Positions 8,256 through 17,223 of a stretch of DNA of 64,000 nt are shown here, one piece after another (within the stretch, counting starts at the first letter, position 1; each line of letters opens with the position of its first letter). Where the stretch lies: NCBI GenBank assembly GCA_003527225.1, contig DPXQ01000085.1, positions 5,385 to 69,384 on the forward strand. Direction: 5' to 3'. This DNA comes from Rhizobium sp. (GTDB lineage: Bacteria > Pseudomonadota > Alphaproteobacteria > Rhizobiales > Rhizobiaceae). A program made the translations under genes and the position numbers. A model generated the notes under the pieces. That model worked only from the letters and a program-made list of their open reading frames with translations. It made no database searches and was not told where the DNA came from.

Positions 8256-10037
8256 TTGGAACGGCACGTTTCCGACGAGAATATTGAAGACCTGGACAAT
8301 CCGAGCGAAAAGCGTCGCTTCCTGTCCCATCCCTTCACTCTTGTCCGTCGCATATTCGGGCATGCACTTTTCTCCAGCCTGACGCGGCGAATCGTCTTCT
8401 TCAACCTTGCGGCACTGATCGTCCTTGTCGGTGGGATCATGTATCTCAATCAGTTCCGCGAGGGATTGATCGATGCCCGCGTCGAAAGCTTGCTTACCCA
8501 GGGTGAGATCATCGCCGGAGCAATCTCGGCATCGGCCTCGGTGGATACCAATTCCATAACCATCGACCCGCAAAAGCTTCTCGAACTGCAGGCCGGTCAG
8601 AGCATAACGCCGGTCCCGAATGACGAGGACCTCGAATTCCCGATAAATCCGGAACGCGTCGCGCCCGTGTTGCGGCGGTTGATTTCGCCCACTCGGACGC
8701 GGGCGCGCCTATTCGACGCCGATGCGAACCTGCTGCTCGACTCGCGTCATCTCTATTCGCGTGGCCAGGTTCTCCGATTCGATCTTCCACCCGTGGAAAA
8801 CGAGACGAGCAGTCTGACCGACTGGATCGCCCGCATCTTCAACACGCTTCTGCAGCCCGGCGGTCTGCCGCTCTACAAGGAAGCGCCGGGCGGCGACGGA
8901 TCCATTTATCCTGAGGTGATGAACGCATTAACCGGTGTGCGCGGCGCCGTGGTGCGGGTCACCGACAAGGGCGAGCTTATCGTGTCGGTGGCGGTCCCCG
9001 TTCAGCGTTTCCGTGCTGTCCTCGGCGTTCTGCTGTTGTCGACGCAAGCCGGCGACATCGACAAGATCGTCCATGCGGAACGGCTGGCGATCTTGCGCGT
9101 CTTCGGGGTTGCGACCTTGGTCAATATTGTTGTTTCGCTCCTTCTTTCCTCAACCATCGCCAATCCCCTGAGGCGTCTTTCCGCTGCCGCCATCCGCGTC
9201 CGGCGCGGCGCCAAGGAGCGCGAGGAGATCCCGGACTTCTCGGCCCGCCAGGACGAGATCGGCAATCTCTCGGTTGCCCTGCGAGAAATGACGACTGCCC
9301 TTTATGACCGCATCGATGCGATCGAGAGCTTTGCTGCAGATGTCAGCCACGAGCTCAAGAACCCGCTGACATCGCTCAGAAGCGCGGTTGAAACGCTGCC
9401 GCTTGCCCGCAATGACGAATCACGGCAGCGGCTCATGGATATCATCCAGCATGACGTGCGGCGTCTCGATCGGCTGATCAGCGATATTTCGGACGCATCA
9501 CGACTGGATGCTGAACTGGCCCGCACGGACGCGGAGCCAGTAGACCTCGAAGTGCTGCTTACCAACATGGTGGAGATCTCGCGGCAGATCCGCAGCACGA
9601 AGAAGCCGGTCGAAATAAACCTTGTGATCGACCAGAAGCCGGGAACAAAAGCGCGTTTTACCGTCAATGGCCACGACCTTCGGCTCGGCCAGGTTGTCAC
9701 CAACCTGATCGAGAATGCCCGATCCTTCGTGCCGGAAAAGGGAGGACGCATCACCGTGCGCCTATCGCGCGCGCGCGGACGCTGCATCGTCCAGGTCGAG
9801 GACAACGGGCCTGGCATCCAGATCGAGAACATAGACCGGGTCTTCGAACGCTTCTACACTGACCGCCCCGAGGCAGAAAGCTTCGGGCAGAACTCCGGAC
9901 TGGGCCTCTCCATCAGCCGGCAGATTGCCGAAGCCCATGGGGGCACGCTCAAGGCCGAGAATATTGTCGACCCGCAAACGGGCAAGGCGCTCGGCGCGCG
10001 CTTCATCCTGTCCCTCCCCGTCGAGGCAGCGCCGTGA
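8256..10037 (+). CDS. chvG: Sensor histidine kinase ChvG (ExoS)
   Basis: ChvG is the membrane sensor kinase for ChvI; in Agrobacterium and Sinorhizobium its activity is held down by the periplasmic protein ExoR. The 593-residue protein has a cytoplasmic N-terminus, a membrane helix at about 46-66, a periplasmic domain of about 210 residues, a second helix at about 280-301, a HAMP linker, the H-box with His365 in DVSHELKNPLTS, and an ATPase domain with N box NLIENA, VEDNGPGI and SGLGLSISRQIAEAHGG. The start appears to be TTG at 8256 with aagggg upstream; a nearby ATG at 8252 is in another frame and stops after 11 codons. The stop overlaps hprK in GTGA. Confidence 0.95.
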   Translation: MERHVSDENIEDLDNPSEKRRFLSHPFTLVRRIFGHALFSSLTRRIVFFNLAALIVLVGGIMYLNQFREGLIDARVESLLTQGEIIAGAISASASVDTNSITIDPQKLLELQAGQSITPVPNDEDLEFPINPERVAPVLRRLISPTRTRARLFDADANLLLDSRHLYSRGQVLRFDLPPVENETSSLTDWIARIFNTLLQPGGLPLYKEAPGGDGSIYPEVMNALTGVRGAVVRVTDKGELIVSVAVPVQRFRAVLGVLLLSTQAGDIDKIVHAERLAILRVFGVATLVNIVVSLLLSSTIANPLRRLSAAAIRVRRGAKEREEIPDFSARQDEIGNLSVALREMTTALYDRIDAIESFAADVSHELKNPLTSLRSAVETLPLARNDESRQRLMDIIQHDVRRLDRLISDISDASRLDAELARTDAEPVDLEVLLTNMVEISRQIRSTKKPVEINLVIDQKPGTKARFTVNGHDLRLGQVVTNLIENARSFVPEKGGRITVRLSRARGRCIVQVEDNGPGIQIENIDRVFERFYTDRPEAESFGQNSGLGLSISRQIAEAHGGTLKAENIVDPQTGKALGARFILSLPVEAAP

Positions 10038-10513
10038 GCAACGATGGGGAAAACATCCACGCCACCGCGATCGTTGCCGGGACGACGGGCTTTCTATTCA
10101 TCGGCCCGTCGGGCTCAGGCAAATCGGCCCTGGCTTTTTCCTGCATCGCCGAGGCCGCAAGCCTAGGGCTCTTCTCGGCGTTGATTGCCGACGATCGGGT
10201 AGTCCTGTCGGCTTATGGAGCGCATCTCTTGGCGCGCTGCCCGCAATCAATCGTCGGGCTGATCGAATTGCGTTACGGGGGGATAGCGAAGGTCGAAAGC
10301 CTTCCGGCGGCCCTTGTTCATGTTGCCGTGCTTCCGGTGGCATCAGGCGCGACGGATCGATTGCCGCCTGAGAACGAGCGTTTTTCGACGTCTTCAGGAC
10401 GGGAACTGCCGATTGTGCGGGTGCCTGTCGGTATTGCGAGGCCCTTTGCATTCATAATGGCATTGATTTCGTCGCAGGCTGCGGATGATCCAATAGAGAT
10501 CAGCACATTTTAG
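10034..10513 (+). CDS. hprK: HPr kinase/phosphorylase, short alphaproteobacterial form
   Basis: HprK phosphorylates a serine of HPr, and reverses this, according to metabolic state. This 159-residue protein is only the catalytic C-terminal domain of the Gram-positive enzyme (about 310 residues), which is normal in alphaproteobacteria. It has the Walker A motif GPSGSGKSALA near residue 25 and LIADDRVVL after it. The GTG start at 10034 overlaps the chvG stop by four bases, so it is probably translated with the sensor kinase. The EIIA and HPr genes follow within 600 bp. Its place in the chvIG operon suggests that envelope signalling and carbon status are linked. Confidence 0.92.
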   Translation: MSNDGENIHATAIVAGTTGFLFIGPSGSGKSALAFSCIAEAASLGLFSALIADDRVVLSAYGAHLLARCPQSIVGLIELRYGGIAKVESLPAALVHVAVLPVASGATDRLPPENERFSTSSGRELPIVRVPVGIARPFAFIMALISSQAADDPIEISTF

Positions 10514-10621
10514 GCTTGCACTTCGAATTTTCATGGCCAAGATGGCGTCCCACCGATGGACGAAGTTGCTGCATTGCACTATCTGGCCATCTGATTGCGT
10601 GTGCAAAGGGGCAGTAAGAGA

Positions 10622-11023
10622 ATGATCGGACTTGTGCTTGTCACCCATGGCAAGCTGGCTGAAGAGTTCCATCACGCGGTGGAACATGTGGTGGGACCAC
10701 AGAAATTCATTGAAACGGTATCGATCGGCCCGGAAGACGATATGGATCAGCGTCGCCAGGACATCTTGGATGCTGTCATGCGCGCCGACGATGGCCACGG
10801 CGTCATTATCCTGACCGATATGTTCGGGGGCACCCCTTCCAATCTTGCCATTTCCGTCATGAATACCGGCCGGATCGAGGTGATTGCCGGCGTGAACCTC
10901 CCCATGCTGATCAAGCTTGCAGGCGTGCGCGGGGAAAACAATATGGAAAAGGCGTTGATAGAAGCATCCGAAGCTGGCCGGAAATACATCAATGTCGCCA
11001 GCCGCGTTCTCAGCGGCAAGTAA
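10622..11023 (+). CDS. PTS EIIA component, mannose family (regulatory PTS)
   Basis: This 133-residue protein is an EIIA of the mannose-sorbose family. The phosphate-accepting histidine is His9 in LVTHGKLAEE, and the family block GVIILTDMFGGTPSN follows. No EIIB, EIIC or EIID transporter gene is nearby, so it probably serves regulation rather than sugar uptake; it is often called manX or EIIAMan in alphaproteobacteria. The ATG at 10622 is used because upstream in-frame codons lie in non-conserved sequence and aggggcagtaagag provides a ribosome-binding site. It lies between hprK and the HPr gene. Confidence 0.93.
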   Translation: MIGLVLVTHGKLAEEFHHAVEHVVGPQKFIETVSIGPEDDMDQRRQDILDAVMRADDGHGVIILTDMFGGTPSNLAISVMNTGRIEVIAGVNLPMLIKLAGVRGENNMEKALIEASEAGRKYINVASRVLSGK

Positions 11024-11041
11024 CTGCCGGAAAGAGTGCGT

Positions 11042-11317
11042 ATGACGTCAATCTCCCGCGAACTTACGATCACCAACAAACGCGGCCTGCATGCGCGGGC
11101 GTCGGCGAAATTCGTCCAGACAGTGGACGGATACGATGCAGTGGTGACCGTCGCCAAAGACGGCACTACCGTTGGCGGGACATCGATCATGGGACTGATG
11201 ATGCTCGCGGCAAGCCCAGGCTGCACCATTCTCGTTTCCGCTTGTGGCAAACAGGCAAGGGAAGTCCTGGATGCGCTCGAACATCTTGTCGCAGACAAGT
11301 TCGGCGAAGAGATCTGA
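11042..11317 (+). CDS. HPr-like phosphocarrier protein
   Basis: HPr carries phosphate from enzyme I to EIIA proteins. The 91-residue protein contains the active-site His17 in RGLHARASAKF and the regulatory serine Ser48 in GGTSIMGLMMLAA, equivalent to Ser46, the target of HprK. Both phosphorylation sites are intact, so the neighbouring hprK can be functional. I prefer ATG 11042 over GTG 11036 because ggaaag lies 7 bp upstream of it. Enzyme I is not in the window; rhizobia usually use EI-Ntr (PtsP), encoded elsewhere. Confidence 0.94.
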   Translation: MTSISRELTITNKRGLHARASAKFVQTVDGYDAVVTVAKDGTTVGGTSIMGLMMLAASPGCTILVSACGKQAREVLDALEHLVADKFGEEI

Positions 11318-11336
11318 CCTCCTGGGGCCATATAAA

Positions 11337-11358
11337 GACATAAAGACTTCTTTATGTC
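11337..11358. promoter_or_regulatory. Palindromic operator candidate upstream of ahcY
   Basis: Arms gacataaaga (11337-11346) and tctttatgtc (11349-11358) form a perfect 10-bp inverted repeat separated by ct. Six bases upstream the half-motif ataaagac occurs again at 11332-11339. There is no T-run, so it is not a terminator. ArsR-family SahR-type repressors are known to control methionine-cycle genes such as ahcY in Proteobacteria through short palindromes of this kind; assigning this site to such a regulator is my inference. Confidence 0.5.
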
Positions 11359-11496
11359 TCGGTTGCCAATACTCCGGAAGCCTGCTAAATGCCATGGGAG
11401 AAATCCGTCTTCAAAGGAGCCGGATACCGAAGGGTGCGCGCGCATCGTCCTGAAAGGGCGGTAGCGCCTGCACCAATTCCAAGCCGGGAGAGCTTC

Positions 11497-12897
11497 ATGA
11501 GCACAGACAAGAATTATATCGTCGCGGACATCGGACTCGCTGATTACGGCCGCAAGGAAATCAATATCGCCGAGACCGAAATGCCCGGCCTCATGGCTTG
11601 CCGGACAGAGTTCGGCGACAAGAAGCCGCTCAAGGGCGCCCGTATCACAGGGTCGCTGCACATGACCATCCAGACTGCCGTTCTGATCGAGACGCTGGTG
11701 GCGCTCGGCGCCGAAGTGCGCTGGGCCTCCTGCAACATCTTCTCTACCCAGGATCACGCAGCCGCCGCAATTGCAGCCTCCGGAGTTCCGGTTTTCGCCG
11801 TCAAGGGCGAATCGCTCGAGGAATACTGGACCTATACCGACAGGATCTTCCAATGGGCCGATGGCGGTCTGTCGAATATGATTCTCGATGATGGCGGCGA
11901 TGCGACCATGTACATCCTTCTCGGCGCCCGCGCCGAAGCCGGCGAGGACGTGCTCAGCAATCCGCACTCTGAAGAAGAAGAGATCCTCTTCGCGCAGATC
12001 AAGAAGCGCCTTGCGGCTTCGCCGGGTTGGTTCACCAAGCAGCGTGATGCGATCCGCGGCGTCACCGAGGAAACCACGACCGGGGTCAACCGTCTCTATC
12101 AGCTCAGCCAGAAAGGCCTGCTGCCCTTCCCGGCCATCAACGTCAACGATTCGGTCACGAAGTCGAAGTTCGACAACAAGTATGGCTGCAAGGAATCACT
12201 GGTGGACGGCATCCGTCGCGCAACAGACGTCATGATGGCCGGCAAGGTCGCTGTGGTTTGCGGTTACGGCGACGTCGGCAAGGGCTCGGCCGCCTCCCTT
12301 CAGGGCGCCGGAGCTCGCGTCAAGGTGACGGAAGTCGATCCGATCTGCGCGCTTCAGGCAGCGATGGACGGCTTCGAGGTCGTCCAGCTTGAGGATGTTG
12401 TGTCGAGCGCTGACATCTTCATCACAACCACAGGCAACAAGGACGTCATCCGCATCGAGCATATGCGAGCCATGAAGGATATGGCGATCGTCGGCAATAT
12501 CGGCCATTTCGACAACGAGATCCAGGTCTCGGCTCTGCGCAACCTGAAGTGGACGAATATCAAGCCGCAGGTCGACATGATCGAGTTTGCGAACGGCAAC
12601 CGCATGATCCTGCTTTCGGAAGGCCGCTTGCTCAATCTCGGGAACGCCACCGGCCATCCGTCCTTCGTCATGTCCGCTTCCTTTACCAATCAGGTGCTGG
12701 CCCAGATCGAGCTCTTTACCAAGCCCGATGCCTACGAAAACCAGGTCTATGTCCTGCCGAAACACCTCGATGAAAAGGTCGCCCGCCTGCATCTTGAAAA
12801 GCTCGGCGTACGCCTGACGGTTCTTTCCGAAGAACAGGCCTCATATATCGGCGTCACGCAGCAGGGTCCATTCAAGTCTGACCACTATCGCTATTAA
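11497..12897 (+). CDS. ahcY: Adenosylhomocysteinase
   Basis: AhcY hydrolyses S-adenosylhomocysteine to adenosine and homocysteine, recycling the product of all SAM-dependent methylations. The 466-residue protein is the long bacterial form. Features are the NAD-binding [18 protein letters not shown], substrate residues in LTGKVAV-like context (here [12 protein letters not shown]), the block NAGHFDNEI-like [10 protein letters not shown], and the C-terminal KSDHYRY that reaches into the neighbouring subunit. The ATG at 11497 has gggag upstream. The 179-bp leader contains the palindrome at 11337-11358. A strong terminator follows, so it is probably monocistronic. Confidence 0.97.
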   Translation: MSTDKNYIVADIGLADYGRKEINIAETEMPGLMACRTEFGDKKPLKGARITGSLHMTIQTAVLIETLVALGAEVRWASCNIFSTQDHAAAAIAASGVPVFAVKGESLEEYWTYTDRIFQWADGGLSNMILDDGGDATMYILLGARAEAGEDVLSNPHSEEEEILFAQIKKRLAASPGWFTKQRDAIRGVTEETTTGVNRLYQLSQKGLLPFPAINVNDSVTKSKFDNKYGCKESLVDGIRRATDVMMAGKVAVVCGYGDVGKGSAASLQGAGARVKVTEVDPICALQAAMDGFEVVQLEDVVSSADIFITTTGNKDVIRIEHMRAMKDMAIVGNIGHFDNEIQVSALRNLKWTNIKPQVDMIEFANGNRMILLSEGRLLNLGNATGHPSFVMSASFTNQVLAQIELFTKPDAYENQVYVLPKHLDEKVARLHLEKLGVRLTVLSEEQASYIGVTQQGPFKSDHYRY

Positions 12898-12927
12898 TCC
12901 TATTCTTGATTTCCACAAGATGTAGTG

Positions 12928-12962
12928 GCTGCGGCATTGACAAATGCCGCAGCTTCTTTTTT
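12928..12962 (+). terminator. Rho-independent terminator of ahcY
   Basis: An 11-bp perfect stem (gctgcggcatt at 12928-12938 with aatgccgcagc at 12943-12953) and a gaca loop are followed by a T-rich run (ttctttttt). It begins 31 bp after the ahcY stop. Confidence 0.95.
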
Positions 12963-13204
12963 GCCCCCCGCACTTCCCGCCGATTCCCTTAAGCAGTATT
13001 GTTTTGAGACTTGATTCGCGACGCTCGCCCAGTGCGAAGACGCGAAATGGGATGTCTTGTCGACGATGCGGCACATAGGACGGAGACAGACCGAAGATGT
13101 CGGTAATGAAGAATGATCCGTGTAAACGGGGACCTGCGCGCGGGCGCGCTCTCGAAGTTCCGTTGATACGGTTTTTGAAGACGGAAACTGTCTCAAGGGG
13201 GACA
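12963..13204 (+). promoter_or_regulatory. Upstream region of divL
   Basis: Together with the ahcY terminator this forms a 307-bp gene-free stretch. Two GATTC sequences (12982-12986 and 13013-13017) are targets of the cell-cycle methyltransferase CcrM (GANTC) in alphaproteobacteria and could place divL under methylation-dependent control. No clear -35/-10 pair was identified. The frame of divL is open from an ATG at 13097, so part of this stretch could be translated if that start is used. Confidence 0.4.
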
Positions 13205-15697
13205 ATGTTCCGGCTCATTCACTGGCGTGGCGGGCTTCTGGCCGGCGCTAGGAACGTCTTCTTGGCGGGAACCGTGCTTGCAAGCCTAACGCGAACGGCA
13301 GTGGCCCAGATTGGGGCCGGCGTCCCCGAGGTGCAACGACTTTTCACTTCCGTCGAAATGATCGGCTTCTCCCTTGTGATCGGCATCCTGTCAGCGGCGT
13401 TGCTTTCGGCAATCTGGCTCATCCGCCAGAAAGGCGCTCTCGAGGTCGAAAGCCAAGAAATGCGGTCCGCTCTATCGGACGCGAAGCAAAGGATCTCCCG
13501 CTACCAGGCCCTGATCGCCGACAAGAACCGGCGGATTGTCATCTGGGACGGCCATGACCGCAAACCCGAGTTCCTCGGCCAGCTGCCGGCGGAGACAGGC
13601 GCACCGCAGAGTGACGGCGATTTCCTCGCCTTCGGCCGATGGCTAAAAGCGGCCTCTGCCGGTGAGCTCGACAAGGCAATCGAGCGGCTCCGTTTCGACG
13701 CCCAGAGCTTCGACATGATCGTCGAAACGACTCGCCATGAAGTGATTGAGGTTCAGGGCCGGCTCTCGGGAGGCCGCGCTTTTGCGCGCTTCGTCGCACT
13801 GAACAATCTGCGCGCGGAGCTGGCCGAACTCAAGATCGAGAGAACCCGGCTGAAGGCCTCCATCGCGACGTTCGAGGCGCTGCTCGACGCCATAGAGCAA
13901 CCTGTCTGGCAGCGCGACAGCGACGGCCAGCTGGTCTGGGTCAATCAGGCCTATAGCGAGGCCGTCGAGGCAAGCTCGCCGGACCAGGCGATACGGGAGG
14001 AGCGCGAAGTGCTCGGGACCGTCGTGCGCGAAAAGATCCGCGCCAGTGTAACGTTGGAATCGCCGTTCCATGACAAGGTTTCGACCGTCGTGCGCGGAAA
14101 CCGTACATTCTTCGATGTCGTTGACGCCCGCAGTCCGTCAGGGTCGTGCGGAATGGCGGTCGATGTGTCGCAGACGGAAGCGTTGCGCGAAGAATTGATC
14201 CGGACACTGAAAAGCCATGCCGATACGCTTGATCACCTGGCGACACCCGTCGCGATCTTCGACGGCGAACGGCGGCTGCAGTTCTACAATCAGGCCTTCA
14301 CCCAGCTTTGGCAACTGGATACGCCCTTCCTCGAAGCGCGCCCCGACAATAGCGAATTCCTGGACCGGCTACGGTCCGCGAACAAACTGCCCGAGCAGCT
14401 CAACTGGAAGACCTGGAAGGAAAACACCCTCTCGGTCTACCGGTCGCTGGAGACGCAGACGGATCTCTGGCACCTTCCCAATGGACAGACGCTGCGCGTG
14501 ATCGCATCGGCGCATCCGCAAGGTGGGGCTACCTGGGTGTTCGAGAACCTGACCGAACAGGTCGATCTCGAAACACGTTACAACACGCTCCTGCGGGTGC
14601 AGGGTGAAACCATCGATCACCTGTCCGAGGGCGTCGCGGTGTTCGGCCCCGACGGGCGAATCCAGCTTTCCAACCCTGCCTTCCGTGCCCTTTGGGGCAT
14701 TGCCGAAGCCGATGTGCAGCCGGGCACGCATATCCGCGCCATCGAAACGGCCTGTATGGCATCCTACGACCATGCCGATGGCTGGAAATCCTTCAGCCAG
14801 ATGATTACAAGCTTCGAGGATGAGCGCCCTTCAAGCCAGGGAACGCTCGAACTCTACTCAGGCCTCGTCCTCGATTTCGCGGTGACGCCGCTTCCGAACG
14901 CCCAGACGATGCTGACCTTCGTCAACATGACCGACAGCGTACGTGCCGAACGAGCCCTCAAAGAAAAGAACGAAGCCCTGCGCAAGGCCGACGAGCTCAA
15001 GAACGAATTCGTTCAGCACGTGTCCTATGAACTGCGTTCGCCGCTCACGAATATCATCGGTTTTACCGATCTACTGAAAACGCCCGCGATAGGACTGCTC
15101 AACGAGCGACAGACGGAGTATGTTGACCACATCTCGACCTCTTCCTCGGTGCTGCTCACTATTGTCAACGATATCCTCGACCTCGCGACCGTCGATGCCG
15201 GCATCATGCGGCTCGAATACTCCAACATCGACCTGAACGATCTGCTCGATGATGTTTCCATGCAGATGACAGACCGGCTTCAGGAGAGCAATGTCGCGCT
15301 CGAAATCAGAGCCTCGGCCCATCTCGGCCATATCATTGCCGACCAGCAGCGACTGAAACAGATCCTCATCAAGATCCTGACCAACGCCGTCAATTTCGCA
15401 CCGGAAGGCTCTTCCATCGACATGAAGTGTTGGAGAGAAGGCAGCGACTTCTGCTTCGATGTCACTGACAACGGATGCGGCATTCCCGAAGACGTGCTCG
15501 CGTCCGTGTTCAACCGTTTCTCCTCCAATGGCAAGGGCGGCAAACGTAGCGGCGCGGGTCTCGGGCTTTCCATTGTCCAGAGCTTCGTCAACCTCCATAA
15601 TGGTGAGGTTTCCATCGACAGTGCGCCCGGCCGCGGCACCACCGTACATTGCCGCATTCCCACTGCCGCCGTCCCGCAATCCGTCGCCGCAGAATGA
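13205..15697 (+). CDS. divL: DivL-type PAS sensor kinase with Tyr in place of the phosphorylated His
   Basis: This 830-residue protein has a signal-like N-terminus, a membrane helix at about 52-73, three PAS-like domains (about 219-330, 342-460 and 470-580), a dimerisation helix and an ATPase domain (NAVNFAPEG, VTDNGCGIPEDV, GAGLGLSIVQSFV). In the H-box the conserved His is replaced by Tyr608 (EFVQHVSYELRSPL). This is the hallmark of DivL, which in Caulobacter acts with DivK to control CckA and hence CtrA in the cell cycle. Agrobacterium also has a DivL ortholog. The start at 13205 gives a plausible membrane anchor; ATG 13097 would add 36 residues. The stop overlaps the next gene in ATGA. Confidence 0.88.
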   Translation: MFRLIHWRGGLLAGARNVFLAGTVLASLTRTAVAQIGAGVPEVQRLFTSVEMIGFSLVIGILSAALLSAIWLIRQKGALEVESQEMRSALSDAKQRISRYQALIADKNRRIVIWDGHDRKPEFLGQLPAETGAPQSDGDFLAFGRWLKAASAGELDKAIERLRFDAQSFDMIVETTRHEVIEVQGRLSGGRAFARFVALNNLRAELAELKIERTRLKASIATFEALLDAIEQPVWQRDSDGQLVWVNQAYSEAVEASSPDQAIREEREVLGTVVREKIRASVTLESPFHDKVSTVVRGNRTFFDVVDARSPSGSCGMAVDVSQTEALREELIRTLKSHADTLDHLATPVAIFDGERRLQFYNQAFTQLWQLDTPFLEARPDNSEFLDRLRSANKLPEQLNWKTWKENTLSVYRSLETQTDLWHLPNGQTLRVIASAHPQGGATWVFENLTEQVDLETRYNTLLRVQGETIDHLSEGVAVFGPDGRIQLSNPAFRALWGIAEADVQPGTHIRAIETACMASYDHADGWKSFSQMITSFEDERPSSQGTLELYSGLVLDFAVTPLPNAQTMLTFVNMTDSVRAERALKEKNEALRKADELKNEFVQHVSYELRSPLTNIIGFTDLLKTPAIGLLNERQTEYVDHISTSSSVLLTIVNDILDLATVDAGIMRLEYSNIDLNDLLDDVSMQMTDRLQESNVALEIRASAHLGHIIADQQRLKQILIKILTNAVNFAPEGSSIDMKCWREGSDFCFDVTDNGCGIPEDVLASVFNRFSSNGKGGKRSGAGLGLSIVQSFVNLHNGEVSIDSAPGRGTTVHCRIPTAAVPQSVAAE

Positions 15698-17223
15698 CCG
15701 CCAAACCTCTGTCTCTGCTGCTCCCCGGCGAGGCCGATACAATCCGGCTCGGAGAGGATCTTTCCCTGGCGGTAAAACCCGGTGATTGCCTTGCCCTTCA
15801 CGGTGACCTCGGCGCCGGCAAGTCGACCTTGTCGCGCGCGCTGCTACGCGCCATGGCCGACGACGACTATCTCGAAGTCCCCAGCCCGACGTTCACGCTC
15901 GTCCAGAACTACGATCTCCGGTTCCCTGTCGCCCATTTCGATCTGTACCGGCTGAGCGACGAAAACGAGCTAGAGGAACTCGGCTTCAACGACGCCCTCG
16001 AAAGCGGTGTATGCCTCGTCGAATGGCCGGATAAGGCAGGGAGCTCCATGCCCTCCGAGAGCATAGACGTGCGGTTCGACTTTGACCCCTCCGGCTGCCG
16101 TCGTATTTCCATATCCGCGACTCCGCCAAAGCTCGACCGCATTCGCCGCGTGCTTGCGATCCGCCAGTTTCTCGATGACCATGGATATCGCCAAGCACGG
16201 CGCCGGCATCTGACGGGCGACGCCTCGACGCGTGCCTACGAATATATCTACCCGCCTGATGGCAAGCGCATGATCCTCATGGATTCGCCCCGCCAGCCAG
16301 ACGGGCCGCCGATCCGGGACGGAAAGCCCTATTCGCAGATCGTCCATCTTGCCGAGGACGTCTATCCATTCCTCGCGATCGATCAAGTACTGCGCGAGAA
16401 GGGGTTCGCGGCGCCTGAAATCTACGAGCACGACAGCGAGGCTGGTATTCTTCTCCTCGAGGATCTGGGTAATGAAACCATCCTAGACGCAGAAGGCAAG
16501 CCTGTTCCCGAACGCTATCGAGCGTCGGTCGCATGCCTTGCGGAAATGCACGCGATGACTTTCACCCGGGAGCTTCCCCTCCCCGGTGGTCATATCCACC
16601 GCATCCCAGATTACGACCGCACGGCCATGAAGATGGAAGCAGAGCTTCTTCTTGACTGGCACCTGCCTTGGAAAAGGGAAGGGAAACCCGCCACTGCGGA
16701 GGAGCGGCAAGATTATCTCGACATCTGGGACCGGCTGATCGATCGGCTTGACGATGCCGAGAAAACCCTCGTGCTTCGCGACTTTCATTCTCCCAACATC
16801 ATCTGGCGGGGTGCGGAACGCGGCGTGAAGCGCGTGGGCCTCATCGACTTCCAGGACGCAATGATAGGCCCATCGGCTTATGATCTCGTTTCCATCGTGC
16901 AGGACGCCCGCGTGACGGTCGAGCGGGATCTCGCAGATCAGTTGATGGAAGACTACTTGGCGCTGCGGCGTTTACAGCCTGGCTTCATCGAGGAGAGCTT
17001 CCTCAGGTCCTGGGCGATCATGTCGGCCCAGCGCGCCTGCAAATTGAACGGACTCTGGGTGCGGTTGATGCAGCGGGACAAGAAGCCCGCCTACATGAAA
17101 CATATGCCGCGCACGCTCTGGCATCTGTCCGTCGCATTCGAGCATCAGGCCCTTGCCCCCTTGCGGGATTGGTGTGCAAAGGTTGGAATCGGATCAGCCG
17201 AATCAACACTGCAGGGACAATGA
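15694..17223 (+). CDS. tsaE: TsaE-AmgK fusion: tRNA t6A ATPase subunit joined to a sugar kinase
   Basis: Two enzymes lie in one 509-residue chain. Residues 1 to about 155 are TsaE, the ATPase of the complex that makes t6A37 in tRNA, with Walker A GDLGAGKSTLS and SPTFTLVQNY. Residues of about 165-509 are a phosphotransferase of the aminoglycoside-kinase fold (catalytic loop LVLRDFHSPNIIW, metal-binding LIDFQDA) resembling AmgK, the anomeric N-acetylmuramate/N-acetylglucosamine kinase of peptidoglycan recycling. murU, encoding the next step of that route, overlaps the 3' end. Start ATG 15694 overlaps the divL stop. The fusion is, as far as I know, common in rhizobia; the kinase substrate is inferred from murU. 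Confidence 0.9.
   Translation: MTAKPLSLLLPGEADTIRLGEDLSLAVKPGDCLALHGDLGAGKSTLSRALLRAMADDDYLEVPSPTFTLVQNYDLRFPVAHFDLYRLSDENELEELGFNDALESGVCLVEWPDKAGSSMPSESIDVRFDFDPSGCRRISISATPPKLDRIRRVLAIRQFLDDHGYRQARRRHLTGDASTRAYEYIYPPDGKRMILMDSPRQPDGPPIRDGKPYSQIVHLAEDVYPFLAIDQVLREKGFAAPEIYEHDSEAGILLLEDLGNETILDAEGKPVPERYRASVACLAEMHAMTFTRELPLPGGHIHRIPDYDRTAMKMEAELLLDWHLPWKREGKPATAEERQDYLDIWDRLIDRLDDAEKTLVLRDFHSPNIIWRGAERGVKRVGLIDFQDAMIGPSAYDLVSIVQDARVTVERDLADQLMEDYLALRRLQPGFIEESFLRSWAIMSAQRACKLNGLWVRLMQRDKKPAYMKHMPRTLWHLSVAFEHQALAPLRDWCAKVGIGSAESTLQGQ

Noticed and set aside
11318..11496. SAM or SAH riboswitch upstream of ahcY
   Set aside because: I could not recognise the conserved core of a known SAM-II, SAM/SAH or SAH riboswitch; the only strong feature is a 22-bp palindrome better suited to a protein operator.
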